A DNA stretch of 64,000 nt from Roseibium alexandrii DFL-11 (GTDB lineage: Bacteria; Pseudomonadota; Alphaproteobacteria; Rhizobiales; Stappiaceae), in contig NZ_CM011002.1 in the NCBI RefSeq assembly GCF_000158095.2, positions 943,028 to 1,007,027 of the forward strand. Reading direction: 5' to 3'. Under the pieces are notes generated by a model, which had not been told where the DNA came from, ran no database searches, and worked only from the letters and a program-made list of their open reading frames with translations. Below, piece after piece: positions 55,016 through 63,885 of the stretch. Every line of letters begins with the position of its first letter. Position 1 is the first letter of the stretch. Position numbers and translations under genes: made by a program.

Positions 55016-55831
55016 ATGACCACTATCTGCCGCACGAAACACAAGGCGCCAATTATGGGATCTCTGGCCTGGGGCGAGAGAAAGGGGGCGTTCAGCGAGG
55101 GCCGGTTAACGCGGGCCGAGAAGTTCACAGTCATTGGAAACATGGTTCGGATGAGCCTGCTGCAGGCATTGGATCTGGCGTCAGACAAATTGGGTCTGAT
55201 GAATGCCTATGGGGCCGACCTTGACGGCTTGTTGCCGATGCAAACCGGGCTCGTATCTGATAGTCAGGCACTCGCCTCAGAAAAACTTGGAACAGACGTG
55301 CTCGAACACAGCTGGCGAACCTATTATTGGGCGATGTGCCTGGCCGGTTACAAGAAGCTGGACTTTGACCGGGAAATCCTGTTTTCGGCGGCCATGCTAC
55401 ACGACCTTGGACTGGCCAAGGACCGTCCGGTTCATCCGGGCGCCTGTTGTTTCACCGTTCACGGCGCAAAGCGCAGCAAGGATCTCCTTGTCTCCCAAGG
55501 CCATGATCCGGCAAAAGCACGGAAAATTGGCGAAGCGATCGGGCTGCACTTGAACGGGTATGTCTCGCGCCGCCTTCATGGCGCAGAAGCTCATCTGCTT
55601 TCAAGAGGTGCGATGTGTGATGTTTTCGGTATGGGCCGGGCGCGCATCGCAGGATCGACACGCCGAGAAGTCCAGAACCGTCATCTGAAGGGTGATCTCA
55701 TGAACGGTCTGGAGATCTGGCCTGGACACCATCTTCAGGGAACGCGCGGTGACTTTCTGATCCGCGTCGGTGGCAAGCACCACACCGCTACAATCCCCAA
55801 AGACAAGTTGCTGGCAGCGCCCCGAACCTAA
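55016..55831 (+). CDS. HD domain protein
   Basis: A 271-residue protein with a central metal-dependent HD phosphohydrolase-like domain: VLEHSWRTYYWAMCLAG, then LFSAAMLHDLGLAKDRP, and a later HLNGYVS segment. The order resembles small-molecule HD enzymes and not HD-GYP or nucleotide-cleaving types, so its substrate is open. The N-terminus has MGSLAWGERKGAFSEGRL. GAGGAG lies before the ATG. Divergent TetR control suggests it is induced by a compound that it may break down. Confidence 0.78.
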   Translation: MTTICRTKHKAPIMGSLAWGERKGAFSEGRLTRAEKFTVIGNMVRMSLLQALDLASDKLGLMNAYGADLDGLLPMQTGLVSDSQALASEKLGTDVLEHSWRTYYWAMCLAGYKKLDFDREILFSAAMLHDLGLAKDRPVHPGACCFTVHGAKRSKDLLVSQGHDPAKARKIGEAIGLHLNGYVSRRLHGAEAHLLSRGAMCDVFGMGRARIAGSTRREVQNRHLKGDLMNGLEIWPGHHLQGTRGDFLIRVGGKHHTATIPKDKLLAAPRT

Positions 55832-55887
55832 GATCGCTTCGGTCATGCTGGGGCGCGAGTTGAGCCCCAGCGTATTCAGCCCAAATC

Positions 55888-56733
55888 CTAGTTCGCACCA
55901 GCTACAACGTCCGTATCTTCGCGCGCGCCCCATTCCGACCAGGACCCATCATAAAGGCTTACGTCCCGGGTCCCGAGGACTGTGAGTGCGAGCGTCAGGA
56001 TTGCTGCGGTGACGCCGGACCCGCAGGTGGTCGTGACCGGCCGGGACAGGTCAACGCCGGCGTTTTTGAAAGCCTGTTCCAGACCGTCTCGCTGCTTGAA
56101 CGTGCCGTCGTCGGAGATCAGGTCGGTGAATGGCAGGTTCAGTGCGTTCGGCATGTGCCCGCTGCGCAAGCCCTGGCGCGGCTCTGGAGCGTCTCCGGCA
56201 AATCTGGCAGCGGACCGGGCATCGAGGATTTGACCGTTTCCGGATGCGCTCAAGGCTTTGACCGCTGACAGGTTGGCAACCGAGCTGTGGTCGAGTCGTG
56301 CGGAGAAGTGACGTTCCGGCCGCCGGACTGGGTCATCGTTGACTGGCCGGTTTTCGGCCTGCCATTTCGGTATACCACCATCCAGAACATAAACGTTTTC
56401 AACGCCGAATGTTCGGAAGGTCCACCAAACACGGGCCGCGGAATAGAAGCCAAAGTCATCATAAACGACGATGGTCTGCCCATCCCCGATCCCGAGTTTA
56501 CGCATGGCGGAGGAAAAGACATGCGGGGCCGGCAACATATGCGGCAGGTCGCTGTTCTTGTCGCAGATTTCATTGACGTCAAAAAACACAGCGCCCGGGA
56601 TATGGCTGTCCGGATAGACCGGTTTGGCGTCCGGCGTCGTTACCGGCGGCATCCAGGCATTAACGATGACCACATCCGGTGCATCCAGATGATCGGCCAG
56701 CCAGTCTGTCGAGACAAGCGGATGATAGGTCAT
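55888..56733 (-). CDS. sseA: 3-mercaptopyruvate / thiosulfate sulfurtransferase
   Basis: A 281-residue protein of two rhodanese domains. The N-terminal inactive half has DVVIVNAWMPP and IPGAVFFDVNEICDKNSDLPHMLP. The C-terminal active site loop is TTCGSGVTAAI, with the CGSGVT sequence that marks 3-mercaptopyruvate sulfurtransferase. It transfers sulfane sulfur from mercaptopyruvate to thiols or cyanide. Its start overlaps the stop of the GFA gene by 4 bp (ATGA), so the two are probably translated together. Confidence 0.93.
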   Translation of the reverse strand: MTYHPLVSTDWLADHLDAPDVVIVNAWMPPVTTPDAKPVYPDSHIPGAVFFDVNEICDKNSDLPHMLPAPHVFSSAMRKLGIGDGQTIVVYDDFGFYSAARVWWTFRTFGVENVYVLDGGIPKWQAENRPVNDDPVRRPERHFSARLDHSSVANLSAVKALSASGNGQILDARSAARFAGDAPEPRQGLRSGHMPNALNLPFTDLISDDGTFKQRDGLEQAFKNAGVDLSRPVTTTCGSGVTAAILTLALTVLGTRDVSLYDGSWSEWGAREDTDVVAGAN

Positions 56734-57218
56734 GAGGTGTCCTTGTTTTCGTAAAGGCCGTGGCGCTTGTGCCAGTCTTCGATGGAAAGCTCCGGATATT
56801 CCTGGAAATGGCCCTGATCGGGTCCCTCGGCAACGTCAACCCAGTCTGGCTTGCTTTCCAGGAGGATATGAACGGTCTCAGGTGGTTTCGGCAGTGGCGT
56901 ATCTATGGCAGCCGCGAGTGGATGAACAAGCTCGGGCCAGCGCGGATCCCAAAGCCAGAGATGGCTGCCGCACTGTCCACAGAACGAGCGCTCAGCTGGG
57001 CTCAAACCTGTCTCAAATTCCGCCTGATAGATCTTTCTCACCTTGTGCGGGTCGTGGATCTGAAGGCTCCCGGCTTCGCCCATCAGATTGATCGCATAAC
57101 CGCCTGCGCCGGTTGTTTTCCGGCAGACCGAGCAATAACAGCGCATGTAAGGATAGGGCGTCTTGCTCTCAACATCGAAGTGAATGGCGCCGCAATGGCA
57201 ACTGCCGGATAATTTCAT
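56730..57218 (-). CDS. GFA family (glutathione-dependent formaldehyde-activating-like) protein
   Basis: A 162-residue zinc protein. It begins MKLSGSCHCGAIHFDV, with further cysteine pairs RCYCSVC and FCGQCGSHLW, giving the zinc ligands of the Mss4-like GFA fold. Some members were proposed to speed addition of formaldehyde to glutathione; others only bind zinc or glutathione, so the biochemical role is uncertain. GGGAGG lies upstream of the ATG at 57218. It sits between alaX (21 bp) and sseA (4 bp overlap), not beside the adhC/fghA genes. Confidence 0.85.
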   Translation of the reverse strand: MKLSGSCHCGAIHFDVESKTPYPYMRCYCSVCRKTTGAGGYAINLMGEAGSLQIHDPHKVRKIYQAEFETGLSPAERSFCGQCGSHLWLWDPRWPELVHPLAAAIDTPLPKPPETVHILLESKPDWVDVAEGPDQGHFQEYPELSIEDWHKRHGLYENKDTS

Positions 57219-57239
57219 GGCACATCCTCCCAAACAGTC

Positions 57240-57956
57240 TCAATCGGCGAGGCGAATTCGAACCCGTCTGTTCTGTTTGCCTTTTTTCTCGCTTTTGCCG
57301 AGTTCCAGGGGGCCGATTTCCGATGTTCTGGAAACGTGGGTGCCCCCGCATGGCTGAAGGTCAATGTCCCTGCCGATCCGGACCAGCCGTACCCGGCCGG
57401 CACCGCGGGGTGGCTGAACGGACATCGTTTTCACTAGTCCCGGATTGGCGTCCAGTTCCTCATCGGAAATCCACTCGGACGCGACATCATGATCGCCGCC
57501 TGCGAGCTCGTTCAATGCCGCAGCGACCTTTTCCTTGTCGAGCGCGGTGTCGCCCATATCGAAATCAAGCCTGCCTTCGCCGTCGCCAATTTGACCACCG
57601 GTTACCGGAAAGGGCAGGGCAACCGACAAAAGATGCAGCGCTGTATGCATTCGCATCAGCCGGTAGCGGCGCGCCCAATCAATATGGGCCGTCAGTTTTG
57701 TGCCGGGCGTGGGCAGCGTCTGTTCTTCCGCCGGAACGTGGACGATCGTTTTTTTGTCCGCGTCATAGACGGTCGTTGCAATGTCGATGCGGGTGCCGTC
57801 TTCAAGCTCCAAATATCCGGTATCTCCGGGCTGCCCGCCACCGGTTGCATAGAACACGGTCCGGTCCAAGACGATGCCGCCACGCTCGTTCACCACCACA
57901 ACATCCGCTTCACAGCTGCGCAAATAGGCATCATCACGGAAGAGGGGCGTGGTCAT
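57240..57956 (-). CDS. alaX: Alanyl-tRNA editing protein, AlaX-M type
   Basis: A 238-residue stand-alone editing factor. The zinc motifs are HTALH and CGGTH, as in the editing domain of AlaRS, and the Gly-rich ATGGGQPGDTGYLEL near residue 40 marks the longer AlaX-M type, which has a part of the glycine-rich motif region. It hydrolyses serine (or glycine) wrongly attached to tRNA-Ala. AAGGAG lies 8 nt before the ATG. First of the alaX-GFA-sseA set. Confidence 0.93.
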   Translation of the reverse strand: MTTPLFRDDAYLRSCEADVVVVNERGGIVLDRTVFYATGGGQPGDTGYLELEDGTRIDIATTVYDADKKTIVHVPAEEQTLPTPGTKLTAHIDWARRYRLMRMHTALHLLSVALPFPVTGGQIGDGEGRLDFDMGDTALDKEKVAAALNELAGGDHDVASEWISDEELDANPGLVKTMSVQPPRGAGRVRLVRIGRDIDLQPCGGTHVSRTSEIGPLELGKSEKKGKQNRRVRIRLAD

Positions 57957-58054
57957 TTAAGCAACTCCTTGGAAGAAAACTGATTTTGCCCAAGAGTGCA
58001 CAGCCGGAGAAACGGGTCAATCCGGTTTTGGGCTGAAAAGCCGCGCGTAACCGT

Positions 58055-58702
58055 TCAGGCGTTGGCCTTGGCGACCAGCAGCTTGAGTGCGAAGGTCCCC
58101 ATGATCCCGGCGAACAACCAGTCGAACGCGCGCATGAACGTCGGCGACGACTTCAGGAAGCGCGAAAACGCGCCTGCGCCCAAGACCATCAGCACACAAA
58201 TCGGCATTCCGAGCAGAACGAAATAGCCACCGAAAAACAGAAGTTTCGCAGTTGCATGCGGGTCGCTTGCAGACACGAATTGCGGCAGGAAGGTCACGAA
58301 AAACAGGACGATTTTCGGATTGAGAATGTTCACGCCAAGCCCTTGCAACCAGACCCGGCGGAATGGCTGGGTTTTGCTCTCCGCCGCCTCAAGGGTGATG
58401 GATGTACCCTTTCTGAGAGCCTGAATAGCAAGCCAAATCAAATACGCCGCGCCGACAAATTTTAGCACCGTAAAAGCAGTTGCAGAGGCTGCAAGAAGCG
58501 CAGAGATGCCAATAGCGGCGAGGATCGTGTGGATGATCAACCCGGTCGTTGCCCCAAGGACTGCCGCGATCCCGGCTTTGCGTCCCTGGGTGAGCGTTTT
58601 GCTCATGAACAGCGTCATGTCCGGTCCTGGTGTGATGGTCAGGACAAGAGCTGCGGCCGTAAAAGCAACAAGAACCGAGAAAGAGGGCAGAAAGTCGGGC
58701 AT
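58055..58702 (-). CDS. LysE/RhtB family amino acid exporter
   Basis: A 215-residue membrane protein with six helices. The N-terminus (LTITPGPDMTLFMSKTLTQGRKAGIAAVLGATTGL) carries the family motif with the conserved PGPD, and later GLGVNILNPKIVLFFVTFLPQF is typical. Members export amino acids or homoserine lactones; the substrate is unknown. The start is placed at the ATG at 58702; an upstream in-frame Met would add 13 odd residues. Confidence 0.9.
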   Translation of the reverse strand: MPDFLPSFSVLVAFTAAALVLTITPGPDMTLFMSKTLTQGRKAGIAAVLGATTGLIIHTILAAIGISALLAASATAFTVLKFVGAAYLIWLAIQALRKGTSITLEAAESKTQPFRRVWLQGLGVNILNPKIVLFFVTFLPQFVSASDPHATAKLLFFGGYFVLLGMPICVLMVLGAGAFSRFLKSSPTFMRAFDWLFAGIMGTFALKLLVAKANA

Positions 58703-58793
58703 TGGATACCAGAGTATAGGCGTAGGATTTCCGCACAACACCTTAACGCTATGGCGGTGTCAAAGCATTTTTGGTGAAAGCGGTCCACGCGGC

Positions 58794-59354
58794 CTAGTCG
58801 TCCAGGCGAATGTTCGCTCTCAGTATATTGCAAGGATCACCGTAAAGCTTTTCCAGAAACGTGATTGGTGAGGGGCGGGCGACGGACAATGTGGCCTCCA
58901 TGATCCCGCTGTCGATCGCAAGGTTCGCATCATGTCGTTTTGCAAGGTTCCTCATGCGCGTGTTTTCAATAAGGCACAGCATATGGATGGTCTTGATCTG
59001 TCTGGTTTGAGCTGCGGCTATCACCCGATTGAACAGGGCTTTGCCGATGCCCTTTTCTTGCCAGTCTCTTTCAACGACAAGCGCAAGTTCGGCTGCGCGC
59101 GGCCAATTATTTTGCAGTTCGCGCAGTTCCGCCATTCCGCGCAACTCGTGGTCAGGAAAAGCGCCATACCCAATTGCGCCGACTGAGAGAATGGATTCGG
59201 CATACCGGTCGACAAAACCGTCACTGACCTTGCCGGCAAACCTCAGCCGCCGCGTGTCGCTGTCAAGCCTTTGAAAGTGTTGGGTGAGCCTGTCGAGGTC
59301 AGACTGCCACAGTCGTCTGATGCCGGGATGAGAAACAGCTAAGTTGTCGTTCAT
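58794..59354 (-). CDS. GNAT family N-acetyltransferase
   Basis: A 186-residue acetyltransferase. ELALVVERDWQEKGIGKALFNRVIAAA contains the acetyl-CoA-binding loop (QEKGIGKA); the following TIHMLCLIENTRMRNLAKRHDANL is the usual motif B. The N-terminal RLDSDTRRLRFAGKVSD resembles the family attached to acyl-CoA synthetases (Pat/YfiQ-like), but only the GNAT part is present. Substrate unknown. It lies between the LysE-type exporter and cls genes. Confidence 0.87.
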   Translation of the reverse strand: MNDNLAVSHPGIRRLWQSDLDRLTQHFQRLDSDTRRLRFAGKVSDGFVDRYAESILSVGAIGYGAFPDHELRGMAELRELQNNWPRAAELALVVERDWQEKGIGKALFNRVIAAAQTRQIKTIHMLCLIENTRMRNLAKRHDANLAIDSGIMEATLSVARPSPITFLEKLYGDPCNILRANIRLDD

Positions 59355-59476
59355 GTAAGGACCCTCTGTGTCTGCCGGTTTTCCGGTGATGAAAGTGTCC
59401 TCCCTGGAATCAGAGGTTATTGCTGCAATGCGGCATAATCAGGGACATGTGGCTTTGAGACTGTGTGGGGCGTATA

Positions 59477-60991
59477 TTAAAGGATCGGAGATAGCAGCCG
59501 GGCGCCTTGGGCGAAAACCTGGAAAATGTAACTGCGCGACTGGAAGGCATCCGGCCAGGTGAGGCGGGAATGCGCGAAATCCTCTTCCAACATCTTCTCC
59601 ACCTTAGAAATCAGCCGTTCATGGGTGAACCAAAGCGTGAGTTCAAAGTTGATCTGGAAGGACCTGTTGTCGAAATTCACCGTGCCGATGGACACAAGAT
59701 CATTGTCAAGCAAGGTCACCTTCTGATGGAGAAAGCCATCAGTGTACCGGTAGATCTTAACCCCCCGTTGGACGAGCGTGTCCTCATAGGCATGGCTGGC
59801 GAGCCAAACCGTCCAGTGGTCGCGTTTTTCCGGTAGGAGAATGCGGACATCGACGCCGCGCATTGCGGCCGCTGCAAGTGCCGTTTGCACATCCAAAGAC
59901 GGCACCAGATAAGGTGTTGTGATCCAAAGGCGGCGTTTTGCTTGGGCCGCAGCCTCAACAAAGGCAATCGCGCATTCTTCCAATTTGTCAGCGGGCCCTG
60001 TAGGCATCACCAGCACGGATTCATCGCCTGGCATCGGGACTTCGCTCACCTGCGGCAGATCGATGTGATTGCCGCTTGCCCAGAGCCAGTCTTCAACAAA
60101 CGAAAGGGCGCAAGCAACCGCAGCGGGCCCTTCGATTCTCACATGGGTGTCGCGCCAGCGGCCAAACCGTTTGCTTCGCCCGACATATTGGTCCGCAACG
60201 TTGTGGCCGCCGACAAATGCTTCGCGATAATCGATCACCACCAGTTTTCTGTGATTGCGATAGTTGAGCCGCATCGGCCCCAGAACTCTCAGGAATTTGT
60301 GGTTTTCGTTAAAGCCGCAAACCTTTATGCCGGCTTCCGTAAGGCGTTCGATGTATTTGTTGGAGAGTGAGTGGCTCCCGACATCATCATAGAGGAAGTA
60401 AATCTCCACCCCGTCCTTGGCCCGCGCGATCAGCGCATCGGCCATTTCCCGGCCAAGGGCATCATCGTGTATTGCAAAGAACTGAAAGAAGATGACGTTT
60501 TCTGCCCGGGCAATCCCTTCCTTCATCGCGGTGAAGGTTGCGTTGCCGTCGATCAGAAGTTCAGATGTGTTGCCTGCAAGAAACGGCACTCCGGCAACAC
60601 GGGAAAGCACGGGCCAATCCCGCGTTTCGTCGTGATCCGTGAGACCAAGTTCATCGGCCCGGCGCGCCCGCTCGCTGCGGCCAAGTGTAATTTGAATCTT
60701 CGCGTAGTCGGAAAAGGACCGCCAGCCGAAGACAAAATAGAGCGGAACCGTGACATAAGGGATGAAAAACAGGGACAGAAGCCAGGCAACCGAACCTTGC
60801 GAGGTACGCGAGTACATAATCTCGCGAACCGCACAAATGACAGCCGTGATGTAAACAACCGCGAGCGCACCTGCTACCAGCCCCAGGTTGTTTGCCACCA
60901 TATCAACGACTGTTATGTCCGTGGCTGCATCCTGGATTACGCGCCTTGTATCGGCAATGCCGGTTTGAAGTGCAGGATCATGGGTCGACAT
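59477..60991 (-). CDS. cls: Cardiolipin synthase (phospholipase D family)
   Basis: A 504-residue membrane enzyme. Two N-terminal helices (about 35-55 and 68-88) are followed by two PLD catalytic domains with HKD motifs: HRKLVVIDYREAFVGGHNV and HQKVTLLDNDLVSIGTVNFDNRS. It makes cardiolipin from two phosphatidylglycerols (or PE plus PG in some types). The N-terminal AVVYITAVICAVREIMYSRTSQGSVAWLLSLF is typical of the ClsA group. Confidence 0.93.
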   Translation of the reverse strand: MSTHDPALQTGIADTRRVIQDAATDITVVDMVANNLGLVAGALAVVYITAVICAVREIMYSRTSQGSVAWLLSLFFIPYVTVPLYFVFGWRSFSDYAKIQITLGRSERARRADELGLTDHDETRDWPVLSRVAGVPFLAGNTSELLIDGNATFTAMKEGIARAENVIFFQFFAIHDDALGREMADALIARAKDGVEIYFLYDDVGSHSLSNKYIERLTEAGIKVCGFNENHKFLRVLGPMRLNYRNHRKLVVIDYREAFVGGHNVADQYVGRSKRFGRWRDTHVRIEGPAAVACALSFVEDWLWASGNHIDLPQVSEVPMPGDESVLVMPTGPADKLEECAIAFVEAAAQAKRRLWITTPYLVPSLDVQTALAAAAMRGVDVRILLPEKRDHWTVWLASHAYEDTLVQRGVKIYRYTDGFLHQKVTLLDNDLVSIGTVNFDNRSFQINFELTLWFTHERLISKVEKMLEEDFAHSRLTWPDAFQSRSYIFQVFAQGARLLSPIL

Positions 60992-61025
60992 GACTGGACT
61001 GGCTCGGCCTCCTCCTCATTGGAAG

Positions 61026-62060
61026 TTATGCGAAGGGCGGTTTCAGGTCGACTGTCCGCTCAAGCCAACCGGGCACCGGCAGGTTCTTGGTCCGCAGGAA
61101 CTCAGGATTATAGAGTTTTGACTGGCTGCGGGTGCCGTGGTCACAGAGGATCGTCACGATCGTGTGGCCCGGGCCCATTTCCTTTGCCAAGCGCCGTGCG
61201 CCTGCAAGGTTGATCGCAGACGAGCCGCCGAGCAGCAGTCCTTCGTTTTCAGCAAGATCAAAGACAAGCGGCAGCGCTTCCTCATCAGGGATTGAGTATG
61301 GATGATCGACCTTGATATCGCCGACAATCACCGTTGAGCGTCCAAGTCCAATGCCTTCTGCAATCGAACCGCCGTCGGTGGCCTTTGCTTCGCCGTCTTT
61401 AAAAAGGTGATACATGCCTGCGCCCAGCGGGTCGGCGCATCCAATGGTAATGCCCGGCTTCTGCTCGCGCAGATACGTGGAGACGCCGGCAAGTGTTCCG
61501 CCGGAGCCAACAGCACAAATAAACCCGTCAATTTTGCCGTCGGTTTGAGCCAGGATTTCCGGACCCGTTGTCAGGAAGTGGGCTTTGCGATTGTCCAGGT
61601 TGTTCCATTGGTCCGCAAAGAGAACGCCGTTCGGCTCGGTTTTGGCCATTTCTTCCGCAAGGCGGCGTGCCACGTGCTGGTAATTGTTCGGGTCTTTGAA
61701 GGGTTTTGCCGGAACCTCGAGAAGTTCTGCTCCGCACATGCGCAGCATATCTTTCTTTTCCTGGGTCTGGGTTTCCGGAATAACGATGACGGTCCGATAT
61801 CCGCGGGCGCTTGCAACCAAGGCAAGGCCGATGCCGGTGTTACCTGCTGTCCCTTCAACGATGACACCGCCGGGCTTCAGATCGCCGCGCGCTTCGGCTT
61901 CCAGGATCATCTGACGGGCCGGGCGGTCCTTGACGGATTGTCCCGGGTTCATGAACTCGGCCTTGCCGAAAATCTCACAACCGGTTTCTTCGGACAGGCC
62001 CTTGAGGCGGATAAGCGGCGTATTGCCGATGGCATCGACGACAGATGCGGACACAGACAT
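61026..62060 (-). CDS. cysK: Cysteine synthase A
   Basis: A 344-residue PLP enzyme. It begins with VDAIGNTPLIRLKGLSEETG; the PLP lysine is in NPGQSVKDRPARQM. EGTAGNTGIGLALVASARGY is the phosphate/substrate loop, and GSGGTLAGVSTYL binds the cofactor phosphate. It makes L-cysteine from O-acetylserine and sulfide. Longer than E. coli CysK by some 20 residues, as in the alphaproteobacterial type. It ends 35 bp before cls starts, so the two may be co-transcribed. It is divergent from the ChrR-like gene. Confidence 0.93.
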   Translation of the reverse strand: MSVSASVVDAIGNTPLIRLKGLSEETGCEIFGKAEFMNPGQSVKDRPARQMILEAEARGDLKPGGVIVEGTAGNTGIGLALVASARGYRTVIVIPETQTQEKKDMLRMCGAELLEVPAKPFKDPNNYQHVARRLAEEMAKTEPNGVLFADQWNNLDNRKAHFLTTGPEILAQTDGKIDGFICAVGSGGTLAGVSTYLREQKPGITIGCADPLGAGMYHLFKDGEAKATDGGSIAEGIGLGRSTVIVGDIKVDHPYSIPDEEALPLVFDLAENEGLLLGGSSAINLAGARRLAKEMGPGHTIVTILCDHGTRSQSKLYNPEFLRTKNLPVPGWLERTVDLKPPFA

Positions 62061-62363
62061 TCAATTGATCCCGACAGAGTGGACAGCGGAGCGCTGTTCC
62101 ATAGATTTCATCACGCGTTCAGCGCCGACGCATAATGGCACCGATAGGTCTTAGCAAGTAAGCAATGTAAGTCTTTGACTGCGGATTGCTACACACAAAA
62201 ATCGATATTTTTTGCGCTGTAAGCGTTTTCATTAAAAGTACTGGCTGAGTTGTTCTTCAGATCCCCTAGATCCCAAGGAAAAATCAGCTTATTTAGTTTT
62301 GCAAATGATCCGGGTGCTGAATCTAGCCGTAGGCGAACTGTACTCTGGAAACTAAAGGTAAGC
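62061..62363. promoter_or_regulatory. Divergent intergenic region with a possible RpoE-type promoter
   Basis: 303 bp between divergent cysK and the ChrR-like gene. TGATCC at 62306-62311, followed 18 bp later by TAGGCG at 62330, resembles the -35 TGATCC of the Rhodobacter RpoE (ChrR-controlled) promoter, but the -10 (expected TAAGA) is poor. No remnant of a sigma factor gene is seen in the gap. Confidence 0.35.
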
Positions 62364-63026
62364 ATGAGATACGAGATGGAAAAGCACGCGACCGGAATGG
62401 ACGAGTTGTTGGCTGGATACGCAGCCGGAACACTTACGTATCCGGCTCAAGCTCTGATTGGTGCTCACTTGGAATTGAGTGACCAGAACCGGGGCTATGT
62501 CCATTCCCTCGAGACGCTTGCCAGCACGGGGCTTGCCGACAGCGATCCCGTTGCATTCACAGATCGCAATTCTGCTTTGGCAGCGATTTTTGAGAGCGAA
62601 GACCCAATTCGGGATGTTACCGCAACGCGCTCGTGTGAGAGTGACGACCGTGTTCCGGAATCACTACGCTCGATTATCGGCCCATCGATGGAGAGTGTTG
62701 CCTGGAAAACACTTCTTCCTGGAGTGAAAGAATGCAAGCTCGGCGAGATTGATGGGTGCGACGCGAGCCTCATCTGGGTCCGGGCAGGACGCGCAATGCC
62801 GTCACATACCCACCATGGTACTGAACTCACCCTCGTTCTTCAGGGCGGCTTCAAGGACACCGATGGTCACTATGTGACGGGCGATGTCGCTTTCGCTGAC
62901 GACGATGTTGATCACCGCCCGATTGCAGATGACGGAGATGACTGCATTTGCTTTGCAGTGACCGCTGGGCGTCTGGAATTGACCGGGCCGGTTGGCCGCT
63001 GGTTCGCACCTTTCATGCGCGGATAA
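62364..63026 (+). CDS. ChrR-like cupin protein with degenerate anti-sigma zinc site
   Basis: A 220-residue protein built like ChrR, the zinc anti-sigma factor controlling RpoE in singlet-oxygen responses. The C-terminal cupin keeps the metal set in the same spacing as ChrR: His148, His150, Glu154 and His184 (SHTHHGTEL and DVDHRP). The N-terminal domain has the ChrR-like HATGMDELLAGYAAGTL, but the HxxxCxxC zinc motif reads His35-x3-Ser39-x2-Asn42. In ChrR these cysteines are needed for zinc and sigma binding, so anti-sigma function may be lost or changed. No sigma factor gene is adjacent. AAGG precedes the ATG at 62364. A short-chain dehydrogenase follows. Confidence 0.8.
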   Translation: MRYEMEKHATGMDELLAGYAAGTLTYPAQALIGAHLELSDQNRGYVHSLETLASTGLADSDPVAFTDRNSALAAIFESEDPIRDVTATRSCESDDRVPESLRSIIGPSMESVAWKTLLPGVKECKLGEIDGCDASLIWVRAGRAMPSHTHHGTELTLVLQGGFKDTDGHYVTGDVAFADDDVDHRPIADDGDDCICFAVTAGRLELTGPVGRWFAPFMRG

Positions 63027-63081
63027 GCAAACCATTTCTCATGTCTTTGCGTATAGATAGCAGAGACTTGAGGAGACATCA

Positions 63082-63885
63082 TTGTCCATAGTTAGTTACG
63101 TAGCAGCCCCCTCCGACGGGGCTGTTTGGATTACAGGCGCAAGTTCCGGTATCGGCCGGGAACTGGCGTTGGAGATGGCGCGGGCTGGCTGGACGGTGGC
63201 GGTCACAGCGCGTTCTGAAGATGCCTTGGCGGAGCTTAAAGACGCCGCATCCGATTTTTCTGGTTCCATTCACGTCTATGCCGGCGATGTAAGCGATACT
63301 GCACTGATGGCGGCCCATTGCGCGTCAATCGCAACCGAACATCGGCTTGCATTGGTCGTTGCAAACGCTGGGATCTACCTGCCGCAAGATGGTCTTGATG
63401 GTGATGCTGAAGCCTACCGGAAAACGTTCGATGTGAACTTGATGGGCACGGTGAATGTCGTTTTGCCGGCCATCAATGTGATGAAGGCGGCAGGGCAGGG
63501 GCAGATCGCTATCGTGTCATCGGTTGCCGGTTATCGCGGACTTCCAACCTCTGCTGCCTATGGCGCCAGCAAAGCCGCATTGTTTAACTTTTCGGAAAGT
63601 CTGCGGTTTGATCTTGAGCGGGCTGGAATCCGTCTGCAGGTCATCAGCCCGGGATTTGTTGACACACCTGCCACCAAATCAAATCCGTTCCCGATGCCGC
63701 ACCTGATTTCACCTCAGGAGGCTGTCAGGGGGATCATCGACGGACTTCAGGACCGGAAGCACTTTGAGATCTCGTTTCCAAAGGCGTTTGTCCGTCAGTT
63801 GAAAGCGATCCAGTTTTTGCCTTTCAACCTCTATTATAAACTGGTCCGCAAAACGACCGGATGGGATCAGAAGGGCAAGGCGTAA
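63082..63885 (+). CDS. Short-chain dehydrogenase/reductase
   Basis: A 267-residue SDR enzyme of the classical type. The cofactor motif is TGASSGIGRELAL, NAG occurs in VVANAGIYL, the catalytic Ser is in VSSVAGYRG, and the YxxxK motif is YGASKAALF. The substrate is unknown. The start seems to be a TTG at 63082, preceded by GAGGAG at good spacing; no ATG is available early in frame. It lies 55 bp after the ChrR-like gene, an arrangement also found in ChrR/RpoE-controlled stress operons, so light or oxidative stress control is possible. Confidence 0.88.
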   Translation: MSIVSYVAAPSDGAVWITGASSGIGRELALEMARAGWTVAVTARSEDALAELKDAASDFSGSIHVYAGDVSDTALMAAHCASIATEHRLALVVANAGIYLPQDGLDGDAEAYRKTFDVNLMGTVNVVLPAINVMKAAGQGQIAIVSSVAGYRGLPTSAAYGASKAALFNFSESLRFDLERAGIRLQVISPGFVDTPATKSNPFPMPHLISPQEAVRGIIDGLQDRKHFEISFPKAFVRQLKAIQFLPFNLYYKLVRKTTGWDQKGKA

